From the NCBI GenBank assembly GCA_949358305.1, contig OX442315.1, positions 7,466,427-7,530,426 of the forward strand: a stretch of DNA of 64,000 nucleotides, given 5' to 3'. This stretch comes from Strigamia acuminata. Its lineage: Eukaryota; Arthropoda; Chilopoda; Geophilomorpha; Linotaeniidae. Below the pieces are notes generated by a model, which saw nothing but the letters and a program-made list of their open reading frames with translations, was not told the DNA's origin and made no database searches. Below, piece by piece: positions 30,612-42,700 of this stretch; position 1 is the stretch's first letter, and every line of letters starts with the position of its first letter. The translations under genes were made by a program, and so were the position numbers.

Positions 30612-31431
30612 TGTCGCGTCCTACTTGGTATAGGTTTAAATAGCGCTAACGTGTAATACTTTACCTGTGATCAATTATGTAAATACCCAAATGAATACCA
30701 AATGTATGTAAATAAACAGGTAATTTATTCACCAGGCTTTATGCCTTTAAAATACACTCAGTAATAATTCTAGAGTCGACGTGGTCAGCGTCGAACAAAG
30801 GATTTCTCAAGATGGCGTCGTCGATTCCGCGTGGTCGGCGGAACAAAGGCGGCGTCTCGAGTTGTCGTTAATTCGTCACGGATTCGTCTTCACGGACGCG
30901 GTGGAATGCTCTTTCGAGTCTTCTATCCGTGCCTGTTGTCTAGGGTTTGTTTAGCGTCGCAGAGGCCTCGTCTAGGAACTTTGGGGTTCCCTACAAAGCA
31001 CTCGGACACTTACTTCGGCGAATAATCGTCTGGGCGATTATTCTGGGTGATTTCACAAGGGCTATTCTCGTGCTTTCGCAGGAATAGCTCGCAAGTGACT
31101 TCGTGAGAGTTACAGTTTGCACTTTACTCAGCGATCCTCGATCAATCCTAACTTGTAGTTGAAGTTGGCCTGACGGTGAGGTAGTTGCTGTGTTCTTGGT
31201 GTCGTTTGTGTAAGTTCTGACTTTAGGCGGGAAACACAGCCTTTTATGCAGTGGGGTGAAGGGCCGGCGATCAACCAATGGGGGCTGACCATCAGCCGCT
31301 TCCTCCCCCTCGGGGCACACACCTGCCATGGGGAGGTGGAGCCAACTCGGGGGGGAACGACTCTTCAATCACAGTGACTCAGAGGACAAGCATCCGCCCT
31401 GGGGGGACACTTATCCAACTGGGTCACCACA
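30612..31431 (-). repeat. Gypsy-B 5' LTR
   Basis: 820 bp, identical by eye to 18565-19384. Followed at 31432 by the target duplication ATCT and the LRR gene. Confidence 0.93.
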
Positions 31432-32187
31432 ATCTATGCTTCTTAAATTAGGAAAACTGTTCGTCACAATAGGAATATACTTGTTTTCTATCGGAGATTC
31501 AGTTTCTTCGATAGAATAAGTGCGCGATGTTTGACTTCCATTCGACAGCATAAGAAGTAATTGGTGCCAATAATTATGTTCAAACTTTTTTAGAAGGGGC
31601 AGTTGGTCGAGAAGAAATAAACACCCATTCACAGTGATTTCATCTGTTTGATTCCAAATTTCCAAATACTCCAACTTGACACAATTGCTTAACGACTGGA
31701 GCTCATTATCAGTACAGACGCAATTCGAAATATCAAGACGTCTTAAAAGTGGGCAATTCTGTCCAATCGCAGCAACAACTTCAGCCGTGGTTTCTACTGT
31801 ATACAGAAGGACTAAACGTTCAAGTTTCGGTAAACTTTGTAGCGGTGTGACGATTGACGGATTAGGATCTCCTTCATCTTTTCCCAAGGATAAATCGACG
31901 ATATTTTTACACACTTCTCCTATTCTATCAAGTAGAGGAGTTATGTGCAAATCAAATAAATGCAACTGGTGTAGTGATTTCGCGCCGGAATGAACGAATA
32001 CTTTAGAATACATTACTTGATCGTGATCGCCACGCTTAAATTGCTTACACAGTCTTTCGTAGAGCTTATTAATTACCATGCGCGGTTGATTTAGCAGTTT
32101 AATTTGCATTACTTTTCCTTGAAAATAAGTGGTCGCCGCTTGTAGACATATTTCTTCAAGACTCGGAGCTGATTTCCTTCGTGGCAT
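31432..32187 (-). pseudogene. LRR gene copy 2, first part with BC-box-like N-terminus
   Basis: It starts at an ATG at 32187 and encodes about 250 residues before Gypsy-B cuts the frame. Residues 8-17 (SLEEICLQAA) fit the Elongin BC-box pattern SLxxxCxxxA. About 20 residues further QPRMVINKL resembles a Cullin-2 box (P-x-x-hydrophobic-x-x-x-L). Leucine-rich repeats follow (LPKLERLVLLYT, CPLLRRLDISNC, CVKLEYLEIW). This layout, an N-terminal VHL-like box plus LRRs, is that of ZYG11/LRR-1-type substrate receptors of CUL2 ubiquitin ligases. The family link is inferred from motifs only. The gene continues at 18564-18099 and 16692-16596; all three parts together would give a single-exon gene of about 430 codons, now disrupted. 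Confidence 0.75.
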
Positions 32188-33227
32188 GTCGTCTAGTGGT
32201 CAGAAGCGAATGATAAATGTCCCGAAATGAATTCTTTGTAAACGTGTCTAGTGCGCCAATCACAGCCAATCACAGGGCAGACGTGGGATAGACGTTTTTC
32301 GCCATTCATTGTGAGTTGTGACACTATTGGCAAATGAACTTTTGGCAAAATGGCGCCGATTACGATCTATATCACGGTATTAATGGTAGTTCGGGCTTTG
32401 AATTGCAATACAGGACACTCAAGGGACGTCCTTAATCATTGCAATCAAATCCAAGAGATAATTTGCATGACACTGTGCAAAACCTACGATTGATGTTCGT
32501 CGATACATTGTGACATTGCAACTATACACTGCACTCTTTTCTATACTTAAGGTTTAAATGTCATGTCTGTCCGTGTAAAAACTTGTAGTAGTAAGAGGTT
32601 TGCGATACCGTAAATCATGGAATCTATACCTTTTCCACCATTAACTACTTAAAGTTTTTTTCAAAAACAGACAACAATATTTTTTTCTTGTGACCAAAGT
32701 TACCCGGCAAAGCCAAACTAACCTTGTTTTACGGCAATTTAATTATTGAAGATTCCACAAGAAAATGTCTTTTCAAGCAAAAAGAAATGCATTTGCAGGC
32801 AGAAAAATGCATTTTGTAATGAAACAATGCATTTTTGTATGACATAATGCGTTTTCCAATGAAAAATTGCTTTTATGAAAAGAACTTATAAAATTTGGTC
32901 CTCTGCTATTACAATTTTCATCTCAGTTGAAAAACTTTATATTAATTCCATCTTGTTAATTATGAAAAGCTCAAACAATGGTTTCACATTCCTAAACAAG
33001 TAATTAATTAATTAATTAATACACCTGAGACACCATTCATACCCCCAGACAACAATAAAGCTATTCAATATCTCCAACTTTGTCTTTGTTGTATTTCGGA
33101 GGTTACTTTCATCGTGTGTTGTGTCCAGTGTCCCATGGCGCTCCCCTGACCACATGCCGTCCGTCCAAACACTCACAATTCATCATCTAAATATCTTTTC
33201 CCACCACATGGAATGTGTACAAAAGGT
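32188..33227. other. 5' flank of the LRR gene and spacer, no gene seen
   Basis: Positions 32188-32764 are the likely promoter side of the LRR gene (absent from copy 1). Positions 32765-33227 match 6902-7364 of copy 1, including the AATGCATTTT repeats and (AATT)n. Confidence 0.55.
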
Positions 33228-34292
33228 TGTGGTGACCTCAAATATTCCTATTTGAGTGTGCACCATATTTCCAAATTGTCTTATAAACATATTCAACAAG
33301 CTTATATGTTTTGTTTCAATGTAAATTGAAATAAAACATACATTAATAAAATATAAAACAAGACACAATATTACCCAAATAATATTGTGTTTTGCAGCAA
33401 GTTTTGGCCCAGCAACAGCGTCAACCAATCGCGCTGCAGCGTGCATTGCTTTGATGATGCTGCTAGGCGTGTGCCTGGGCGGAGCATCCCTTCCCCTCGC
33501 GCGTGCCCGGCTCAATTGTTGCACACGACCCGAAGGCGGCCGTGTGTGATCTTTGTGCAACTCGTCATCTGCGCAGCTTTTCTGAGCAGATTTAGAAGTG
33601 AGCCAAACGGTTTTGGCCCACTCTTCCCGCACTCTTGATTCCACCTCCAAACTGTTCACAACCGTGTCAAACTTCTGCCAAAACTGCAAAGTGTGATCTG
33701 TGATTCTTGGACGAATTGAGTTTCATCGCTGGTCTGTACCCACTGTACGGAATAGCAACTTTCTAGCTTGAATTACTACAAGTAATTTAAGCCATTTCTG
33801 TGTGTGAATTGGCATTGAGCTTGCTCTGTCAATTTGAAGGCTTTGTGTTGAGTTTAACTCCACAAAGCGATTTGTGTAAAGACCGATTGTTACGTCGAGC
33901 TTGCTCCGTAATAATCGAACCGCTGTGTGCAAGACGTGTTCTCGTGTCGAGCGTGCTCCACGAGGATTTTAGTATATTTTAGCAAAGTATTTTAGCGTCG
34001 AGTTTACTCCGCTAAAATCCCGCGCTCACACGACGCCATCGACGCCATCTTGGAGCCAACGGTCAACTGTGAGTGTACATTTGAAGAAGAAGCCAGATCG
34101 ACCCCAAACATTTTAAATAATACCTCCTTTGTATTTTGAACGATTAAAACTATCTAATTTTTCCTTTACTCTGTGTAAAATCATTCCCCTAGACAAACAT
34201 TTGGCCACAGAGTAGAAGTCCTGTACGGCATCTTACCGACGATTGCCTATTGAATTTATATAATTTAATAAGTAAAAACCCGGATCGCCGCA
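33228..34292 (+). mobile_element. Solo LTR 2 (gypsy type, 1065 bp)
   Basis: TGTGGTGACCTCAAAT ... GGATCGCCGCA, flanked by AGGT on both sides (33224-33227 and 34293-34296). Copy 1 has the empty site near 7365 with one AGGT. No coding region. The interior is not similar to the other LTRs apart from the first ten bases. Confidence 0.82.
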
Positions 34293-34374
34293 AGGTGATG
34301 TGGATTCTTCTGTCTCCTTGTATATGGGATTATTCATTTAACAAGTATCGATTTGACAATTTGGTGTGTTATGG

Positions 34375-34899
34375 ACCAGGTTGAAGTTAGCACAATATTA
34401 CATTTGCGATAGTCTAGACCAGGGGTCGGCAAATAATTTCAAGTGTCGTCCGGATAGTATTGGAAATTTTTATTGAGGTCCAGAAAAAAAAACACTTAGA
34501 AACATTACTAAAAACCTAAGAAAACGGAAAAAAAAAAACACTTAAAAACCAAATAAACTCCCCAATAGACACACACAAACCAAAAAAATAGAAATCAAAC
34601 CTAATAAACACGAAAAAAAAACAGGAAAAACAATTAAAAAAACACCAAAAAACCAAAAAACCGAAAGGAAAACGTCGCTAAGACGTCACCGCGGCCCAAG
34701 TTTCGACCTTCTGCGGTCCGTATCCGGACCGCGGTCCGCCTGTTGCCGACCGCTGGTCTAGACAGACACCTAACTTTGACAACATGCTGTGCAATTTTTA
34801 GAAAAATCCAAGGCATAGATTTTGAGAAACTTTAACATTAGGTATCGGTCTGTCTGTAGACTATCGCGAATGTAATGTTGTGCCAACGTCAGCCTGGTT
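34375..34899. repeat. Imperfect palindrome, interrupted by a hAT MITE
   Basis: The left arm from 34375 (ACCAGGTTGAAGTTAGCACA) is the approximate reverse complement of the arm ending at 34899. Pairing continues past the MITE site for about 70 bp in total (CGATAGTCTA...AGACAG). Copy 1 has only the left arm (7444-7480), so the right side was lost there or gained here. Confidence 0.55.
34420..34755. mobile_element. hAT MITE, 336 bp
   Basis: The ends CAGGGGTCGGCAA and TTGCCGACCGCTG are inverted repeats with one mismatch, flanked by the 8-bp duplication GTCTAGAC (34412-34419 and 34756-34763). An 8-bp duplication with a CAGNGGT start is diagnostic for hAT. The interior is A-rich with no transposase. 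Confidence 0.88.
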
Positions 34900-35555
34900 A
34901 GAAATGAGCACAAATGCTTCAGTTGAATCATCATAAATCAATCTTAGTATATTGGTTTACTGTTTGTATTAGCAGAGCTAACCTATGCAGGGGGGGGGGA
35001 GGGGTAAAAAATAAGAGTATAAACTTTCAGTGTAAAACACAAGAAGCAAGTGTTTAATCAAAGTAAAACAAATTATAAAGTAAACTAGTCACAATGTTAT
35101 GTGACCTATACAATAAATAAAGGACAAATCATGCATGTAATTAGGGCCATTGGGCAGTGTGTGGAGTGACGCAGGTCACCGTGGGTGGCCAAGCGGTCAC
35201 AGAATATTAATAAAAATATAGAAATTATATAAATTTGCACGGCGCTGACGCCTTCTCTGCGACGGGCGTCGTTACATCGATCTTGATCGACGATGGCGGT
35301 GAACATAATGATGAAATCTTTATTTCCTCAAATAATAATAAATTTGCTAATATGCGAGGAGAATCCGAATAATTCGGGCAATCGCAATACTAATAATATT
35401 CTTTTTTATGTGATATAAAATTGTTTTATGAAAAAACAATAAAAACATGATCTTTTCCTGTCCTTTTAAGAAAGGTAAATTGTCTTACGACTTTTGCGAG
35501 TTTTTTTTTTAGACTAATCAAATTCGAGTTAGGCATGCGGAAGCAAATACAGGCT
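34900..35555. other. Spacer related to 9024-9760, no gene seen
   Basis: It contains the TGTGACCGC block (35141-35201) and a block resembling the one before the secreted-protein promoter, and then enters Gypsy-C. A short minus-strand frame (TAIVDQDR) recurs at 9612-9675, but nothing supports a gene. Confidence 0.5.
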
Positions 35556-36550
35556 TGTGGTGACCCGACTGGGGTGGGGCACGAAGAGTTTCTCTCGTAG
35601 CCTACATACGGGTAAAGAGGGGGAGTCGCACGCGCGCCTCCCTTCCCTCAGAGCATTGACATCCAGTCAATGGACGGGCGTCTGCCCTGGGGGAGTGGGG
35701 GAGATTCGTCTTCTCCACCATTGGGTGGCTTTAGTCACCTGTCACCCCCCGCTTTGTGCAAAGGAATTTGCCTTGCACTGAGCGGGGAGAACCAACACAA
35801 AAATCAACCAAGATACACGTAAAAGCCAAACGTCCTAAAACGATCAAGCCTAAGTACAAAGACTTCAGGAGTGACCTAGGACAAGGGACTTCCAACGTGA
35901 GTACGATTGATTTGTGTTAACCTCCGCAGAGTAACCTGCGAAACAAGATTACCACACTATTTTAGCATGCCAGCTAGAAATAGTAAACCTACTCCAATTT
36001 AGCGAGTTGTGCAGACAAACGGTCGCACAAGCCTAAATTGCAGTAACCACGACGAGCGTTCCCGCCGCTGTGTGTTTCGCCGGGAACCACCAAGCGTCCG
36101 CCGCTGTGTGATCGCCGGACACCTACACAAAACCCTAAAACCTAGACAACAGCCGAAGTAAGACCTTTTAGGCATTCACTCGCGCCCGACCAGCGTGAGC
36201 CCGAAGGACCGAACGAGAAACGTGAGACGAGGACCCCATTCATTGCCACGCCGGCCCAAGACGACACCACGTTGCCACGCGGACGCCATCTTGGATCCAC
36301 AGCGACAAAGGACGACCTCGACCAGTTTCCCGCCAACTTCACACACCTTCCCTTTTACCTTTTTATTCCCTTACATATTTTATTCCCTTTTAACTGTATA
36401 TTCCCGTATAATAAATACATTTATTATATTTACCTTTTACATTGTCTTGCCGTGTTACATTATTTGGGTAACCGCTTGAGTAAAGCGGTATTGCGAGATT
36501 AGAGAGTGACTCATACCACGTATTAGCGACAGACCGAGTTGAGCGCGACA
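35556..36550 (+). repeat. Gypsy-C 5' LTR
   Basis: 995 bp, TGTGGTGACCCGACTGG to GCGACA. It differs from the 3' LTR at about seven positions by eye (about 0.7%). Confidence 0.93.
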
Positions 36551-36552
36551 CG

Positions 36553-36570
36553 TGGGGGCCTGTCCGGGAT
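36553..36570 (+). other. Gypsy-C primer-binding site (tRNA-Pro-like)
   Basis: TGGGGGCCTGTCCGGGAT, after a CG spacer; two mismatches to the standard tRNA-Pro site. Confidence 0.7.
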
Positions 36571-36619
36571 CGATTTAAACGACTCGAATAGAACTTGAGA
36601 TCATTTTCATACCCAAAAA

Positions 36620-39600
36620 ATGGCAGACAATATCCGAGCAACGGATTCCGACTCCGACGCAAACAAGAGAGCCGGTAGCCGTAAAGGCGCCGATTATCAT
36701 TTGCGATCTGGAGGTCCCTTACCCAAAGCCTCAGCGCACGAAGCGAGGCAAAAACGGCGCAAGCCTAATCCCGATCGCAGAAGCGTATCAGAGGCATCGC
36801 ACCCGTCTCACGCCGAGACGAGGCAGCGATCGGACGAGACAGAGCGGGGTGAAGAGCAATCTCACTCCAAACTGCCGCGTTCTAACCGTGACGGCGAGAC
36901 GAGCGGAAACGAGGTTTCGTCCCGTAACCAATCGCCTCGTCTAATGCACGACACCGAGGTGGGCAGTCCGAAAGCGGCGTCTCCGATACAAAAGACGGCC
37001 TCAAATACGACAGCTAATTCGGCACTAAACACGCCAATTACGCAAAGCCGCCCAGCTTCGGTCAGGTCTGAAGGACACCAGTCCAATGCGTCAAAAACTG
37101 AGCGTGTTCCGAGCCAGCCTTACAGCGTCTCGGCCACATTGGTTGACACGATGCAGTTGGCACAGGCAGAAGGTGTACGATACACTCTGCCAACGGGAAA
37201 AATAACTGTGTACGAAACATTGCAAATCGTACGTGCAGCTTTAAGAGCGCACAGGTTATCCCCACAAATCACCATTGTTGAAGACGCATACGCTCAACAA
37301 ATGGTAGATTCCGCTCAATTCGAAGCGGATGCCGAGAATGAGCCCCGACAAGCCATCCGCGAGAGAAAGCGGAAGCTGGCAGAAAGAGAAGCGAGAGCTC
37401 TCGAGTACGGCAAATCCCAGCGCGTTCCGACCACTCCAGAAGAGGTTGAAATAGTTGATCGAGCCTTACATGCACATCGTTATGCATTCTATTCTCAGCA
37501 AGAAGCTGAACAAGCTTTCATGGCTAGGCTGCAACGAGACAAACCAAAATCCGTTCGCAAGCCAGAAGTTAGCTCGTTCGAATTGTCCGACGAGAGCGTC
37601 GAAGGCGACCCGAAGCGCACGCCGAAGGTCAGCCCCAAACCCGAGCGAAAAAAGGAAGTGCCAGTCACTCCACGCAAACGGGAAGTTTCGACCGGACAAC
37701 GCGTTCGACCTCGCATGATGGCGTTAGACGATAATACTAACAACGCTATCAACCGATTAATAAATGCGAACAACACGCGTCGTAACGAAGAACAGACTCA
37801 CACGAGCCGACAACGCGACGACCCGCGGGGTAGCGACCGGCCACAGCCGGTGCCCATCTTCAAAAACGACGGACCTTCGAGAAAACATTCCGAAGACCGC
37901 ACCTCGTCACGAGAGGAACGTCAACGCGAGAGAGGACAGCAACAGTATCACTACGGAAACAGTGATTCGTCGTCGGATGGACTGGAGTCGAATGCACCCA
38001 GTCATCACGATTCGGAGAGAGGTTCCGGAGAGAGACAAAGGGAAAGAGAACACGATGAACGCAGGGAAAGGGAACGTGACGACCGTCGTAGGGGCCGGAA
38101 AGAGTCAAACTCTTCACGGCGCAACCCGCCACGCCGCTCACCGTCTCCCGACCCCAGCTCCGACCCCTCGTCCAACGACGACAGACGAAATGATAAATCA
38201 AGTAATCGCCGGAAGAGATCCAACTCTCCGCGCGAGAGAGAGAAACGACGTCGATCGGAAAATAGCGACCACCGGCGGGAGGAGTTTCAGGACCTTCCCC
38301 GACAAAGCGCGTTTACCGATTCGACGGGTCGGCAGTATACGATGGGGGAGCTTGGAAGAGCCCTGCTTGGCTCGTTAAAAGCCGAGGGAATCGATCTGAG
38401 CAAACGAAACGATCGTAATCGTAGCACTGGCGACCGCGTAAAGAAAAAATACGCTGTCTTCCGACGTGACACCATGAGTGTTACCGGGAATATTAGGTGG
38501 CAATTTTATATTCAGAACCGTTTCGACGGGTCATGGAAAGCGGGAGATCGCTTCCTTGACGAAGTAATTCGAATTAAGACTGCCACTAAAGCCACCGTAG
38601 GAGACATGCTCACCCACGGTATTGTCGAGCTAATGACAGGCTCGGCACGTGAGTGGTACCAAGGATTGAAAGGCGTCAATTGGGACGACTTTTTAATGAG
38701 ATTCGACCTGCGCTACGGCGAGACACCCGAAGAGGTGAGCCGAAAGATGCGAGGTCTTCGCCAGATGCCTGGTGAAACCATAATGGATTACGACATTCGC
38801 GCCAGATTGTTGTTCGAAAAGGCCCCGATGGAATTTCATGCCACGGGATTCAACCTTTTCTTTCTCGGCGGTTTGTCGGAGTACTCGCAACGGGTGCTAC
38901 TGGAAGAAAGGGCACCGACAGGAGGCAGCTACGAAGAAATGAGCGCCTTCCTGTTCGAGAACACGATAGATATCGAGAAGAGATACTATTCCGCTTTACC
39001 AGAAGCGGAGAAAGCAGCAACCGCTAACCGTCTCAAGTTGAGTGTGGAAAGATATGGGGCGACAGACAAAATGCGCCCTACTGAATATCTTAGCGGTATA
39101 ATGGAGCTGGCAGAAGCTAGCGTTGGTTTACAAATAAAAAATAAACTGACATCCACGCTGCCTTCCAACCCTTTGGCCGCCCCTAAAAAGGCACCGACAG
39201 CGTCAGCCATGAAAGCGACACTGGAGGAGGTCAAGGAGGGGGAGGAAGCCGGACAAGATGCCGGAAAATCAGACGAAAAAGAAGAAAAAGACGATTATTC
39301 GACGGACGAAGAAATACGAAGTTATCGCGACACTCTATCAACGGGTTGCGATGAGGAAGGACCGCTAGTACATCTCATCCATCGAGATAGAGCGGTAGAA
39401 GAATTTCGCGCCAGGTTAAAACCAAATGCCGGCCGGATTCCGAAGTATTTCCGAAAAAATTACACGCCACCGTCGAAAGCAGACCCTGAAAAGAAAAAAA
39501 TCGATTGAAGCCCCAAGAGACAAATCAAATATTCGCTGTTTCAAGTGTAACCAACCGGGCCACTATTCCAATGAGTGCCCAAGAACAGCGAAAGAAGACG

Positions 39601-39698
39601 CTAAGTTTGACGCGATAATGAAGCAGATGGCAGAGATTAAACTCGCCATGGCAAAAAACGAGTCAAAAAACGAGTCAGCGCAGGCGGCGAAGAAATAA
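36620..39698 (+). pseudogene. gag: Gypsy-C gag, frameshifted before the zinc knuckle
   Basis: The first frame (36620-39508, 962 codons) covers the disordered N-terminus, an Arg/Glu/Asp-rich middle, and the capsid from about residue 626 (WQFYIQNRFDGSWKAG, GSAREWYQGL). It then stops. The zinc knuckle (CFKCNQPGHYSNEC) and the gag end lie in the next frame up to 39698. The break falls near a run of seven A (39494-39500), consistent with a one-base indel. In Gypsy-B the knuckle is in frame with the capsid, so this is a lesion and not the normal expression mode. Confidence 0.88.
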
Positions 39699-39716
39699 CT
39701 TCTCGACCGTCTGCGC
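39653..39716 (+). promoter_or_regulatory. Gypsy-C -1 frameshift region with two slippery heptamers
   Basis: A AAA AAC occurs in gag phase at 39653-39659 and again at 39665-39671, a 12-base repeat. Downstream GCGCAG (39678-39683) can pair with CTGCGC (39711-39716), with an inner GAAG/CTTC and the gag stop TAA in the loop, as in Gypsy-B. Confidence 0.8.
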
Positions 39717-39721
39717 CATTC

Positions 39722-42700
39722 ATGAAGAAGAAGGGGTTCAACAAAGGGTTCGATAAAACGCCACCAGTCAAAGAAATGGGTAGTGACATAGCTAACGCCC
39801 AGATCCAAGACAGGGCCAACAACGCTTTGCAGGTAATTACCGCAAACGCTGAGGTTGAAGTGGAAGAACCGAACCTACTGCTTGAAGAATTACCTCAAGT
39901 AGTCAACGAAGACACAGAAGAATTTCGTGTTTTCATGTGCAACGTGGCGGTCGAATACACCAGCCGCCTATGTATGCTGCCCATGACAATAGAACGCGAA
40001 AAAATTATGGGACTATTAGACTCGGGAGCAGATCGCTCGTTCGTTTCCGAAGACATAGTAGCATCATTGGGTCTCACCGATAAGATAAAAGGCGTTAATA
40101 AAAATGTACGTCTAAAAACCGCCAACGGAATGGCGCGTCCAAAAGGAGTAATATTATTGACCATGGAGTGGCTCGGAGGGGTAGAACAGCACCCTTTCCT
40201 GGTCCTGCCCACGTGCGACAGAATTTTTCTGTTGGGCTTAGACCTCATGGCGTCAATGGAAATACAACCAAATCCAATAACGAAATCTTGGAATTATATC
40301 AGAAATGATAGAGAAAGACCCGCAATTGTCGTGCCACCAGTTCTTATAAAAGAAGCGGCCGACAAGACACAGTGGGAGAAAGGCCTAAAAAAATTCGTTC
40401 AAGATTACGATTTTAAAGCATTCGTAACAGAATTGCAACGGGACAATGTAGTAGAAACGCTTGTCGCCGACGCCGCTTTAGAATTAAATAAAGCGGCAGC
40501 CCTACGAAGGGTCCTACTTAAATACGAGGGGATCCTGTCGAAAAAACCGGGCCGAACAAATAGGGCTATTCACGAAATTAAATTGACGGATAATAAACCT
40601 ATACGAGTTGCGTATAAGGGAATGAACCCGCAAAAACGTGAAATAGTGCAAAAAATGTGCCAAGAAATGCTAGACAGCGGCATTGTCTCCGAGGCCCAAG
40701 GAGAATACGCGACGCGAGTTGTGCTCGTGATGCGCCCGGGCTCGGATCCGCGTCTATGCATTGATTACCGCCCATTAAACGCGGTGACGGAGATAGATCC
40801 CATACAGATGCCGTCGATCGAATCCATTTTGAGAGAGCTTAGCCCCTTTTCTTGGGTTACGACGATGGATCTGTCGAAGGGATACTGGCAAGTAGAAATG
40901 AGGCCAGAGGATAAACTAAAGACAGCATTTTACTCGCCAATTGGACGGTTGATGTTCAACGTCATGCCGTTTGGTTTAGTGAATGCTCCCAGTACCTTTC
41001 AGAGGCTAATCGAGAGCGTATTGGGTGATATATTGCATCAGTTTGTGTGGGCATACTTAGATGACATTGTCATCGCCTCAAAAACATTTGAAGAGCACAT
41101 TGAGCATATCGACCAAGTGCTCACCCGGCTGGCGAAAGCTGGGTTGCACGTACATCCAGGGAAAAGCAAGTTTTGCCGTAAAGAATTAGCTTTCCTGGGT
41201 TATCGCATTGGTGTCAACGAGCTAGCAATCGGCCCCGAGAAAATTGATGCGATTCATCGTTTTCCACCGCCCGAAGACGTTAAGGGGGTTCAGAGGTTTA
41301 TGGGGATGATAAACTTCTTCGGCAGACTCTTACCGGGTCTTGCTGAGGTCGCAGCTCCAATAACCGACCTCCTGAAAACTGAAATGGAGTTCGAGTGGAC
41401 AGACGATTGTAACATCGCATTTAATGCGATAAAGAGGATGTTGACTGAAGTTGGAGTCATGCCTCTACCCGACTTGAACCGGCCGTTCATATTACACACG
41501 GACGCCAGCAGAGTTGGGTTGGGAGCAGCATTGCTCCAAACACACGTGCGCGACGGAGTCGAACAAGACCTGCCGTGCATGTTTATAAGTCGCAAACTCC
41601 AAGGCGCTGAAAAAAATTACAACGCCACAGTGTTTGGCAGTTGTGTGGGCTATAAGGAAATTCAGAGATTATCTCGAATATACCAAATTTGTAGTCCACA
41701 CAGATCATCAAGCGTTACAATGGCTGATGAAATTAAAGGAGCCAGCCGGTCGACTAGCCAGATGGCAGTTAGAACTGATGGCATGCGACTTGACCATTCA
41801 ATACAAGCCCGGCAAATATAACGTCGTGGCTGATGCTCTGTCACGGGCACCGGTGTCAGATCCTATCGACGCTGACGATGATGGCGAGGATGATTCCCGC
41901 ATCATTTACTGCCCAACGAGTTGTCATCGTTGGGATTTAAGGAAAATGAATGAAATTCCTACCGCGTCTCCAGCAGATGTAAAATTCTGTGGATTCTGGA
42001 CGCGGTTATACCAACCAGCTGCTGACAATTACCCAAATGCAAAGAAGGAATTTAAGCTAGAGCGGAGAATAAATGACCCGCTTCTAAGCGCCTTCCACGC
42101 TCATGTCGGCAAGCAAATGCGAAGCAATCCCCCGACAAGGGAGGAAATAATTGTGCAACAAAAATTAGACAAGAAATGTCAGGATAGAGCTAAGTTCGTA
42201 CTGACAGGAAAATATCCGCCCAATCTGACCAGAAGGCAGAAGCGCCGCTATGCACACGAATCCATAGATTACCTACTGGATGACGGCCTTTTGGTGAAAC
42301 ATCACCCAAATCACCAAGATGACTTGAGTGAATCAGACACCGCAGTAAAGGTAGTAATACCTGCTTCCTTAATTGGTCGTATATTGTGGTCGTTACACGG
42401 GCACCCGCTTGCAAGTCATGCGGGAGTAAGCAGAACACTCTATCGTGCTACACAGCTTTTTCACTGGACAGGGATGAAAAAAGATATTGCTCTTTTTGTC
42501 CACCAATGTCAGCGATGTCAAGCGTGCAAGCCGAGGAGTAAATCACCATTCGAAACTATTTTCTTAGGGCCTTACGCGCCTTTTGATTGTTTAAGTGTCG
42601 ATGTGATGGGCCCAAAACCCATTACGGGAAATAAAAACGCGTACATTATTGTTATAATGGACGTAGCAACTCGTTGGCCCGAGTTGTACGCCGTCGCTAG

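Larger units (their letters stand above)
18565..31431 (-). mobile_element. Gypsy-B, complete Ty3/gypsy element with a spliced third gene
   Basis: A 12,867-bp element on the minus strand, flanked by ATCT on both sides (18561-18564, 31432-31435), inserted in the LRR gene. Order on the minus strand: 5' LTR (31431-30612), primer site, gag, -1 frameshift signal, pol, 27-nt hairpin, ORF3 exon 1, intron, ORF3 exon 2, polypurine tract, 3' LTR (19384-18565). All frames are open and the LTRs are identical by eye, so it looks recent and possibly active. It is long for a gypsy element because gag and ORF3 are both large. Confidence 0.93.

Noticed and set aside
39426-39698. Programmed +1 frameshift between capsid and zinc knuckle in Gypsy-C
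   Set aside because: Gypsy-B reads both parts in one frame, and the break falls near a run of seven A, so a one-base indel is the simpler reading.
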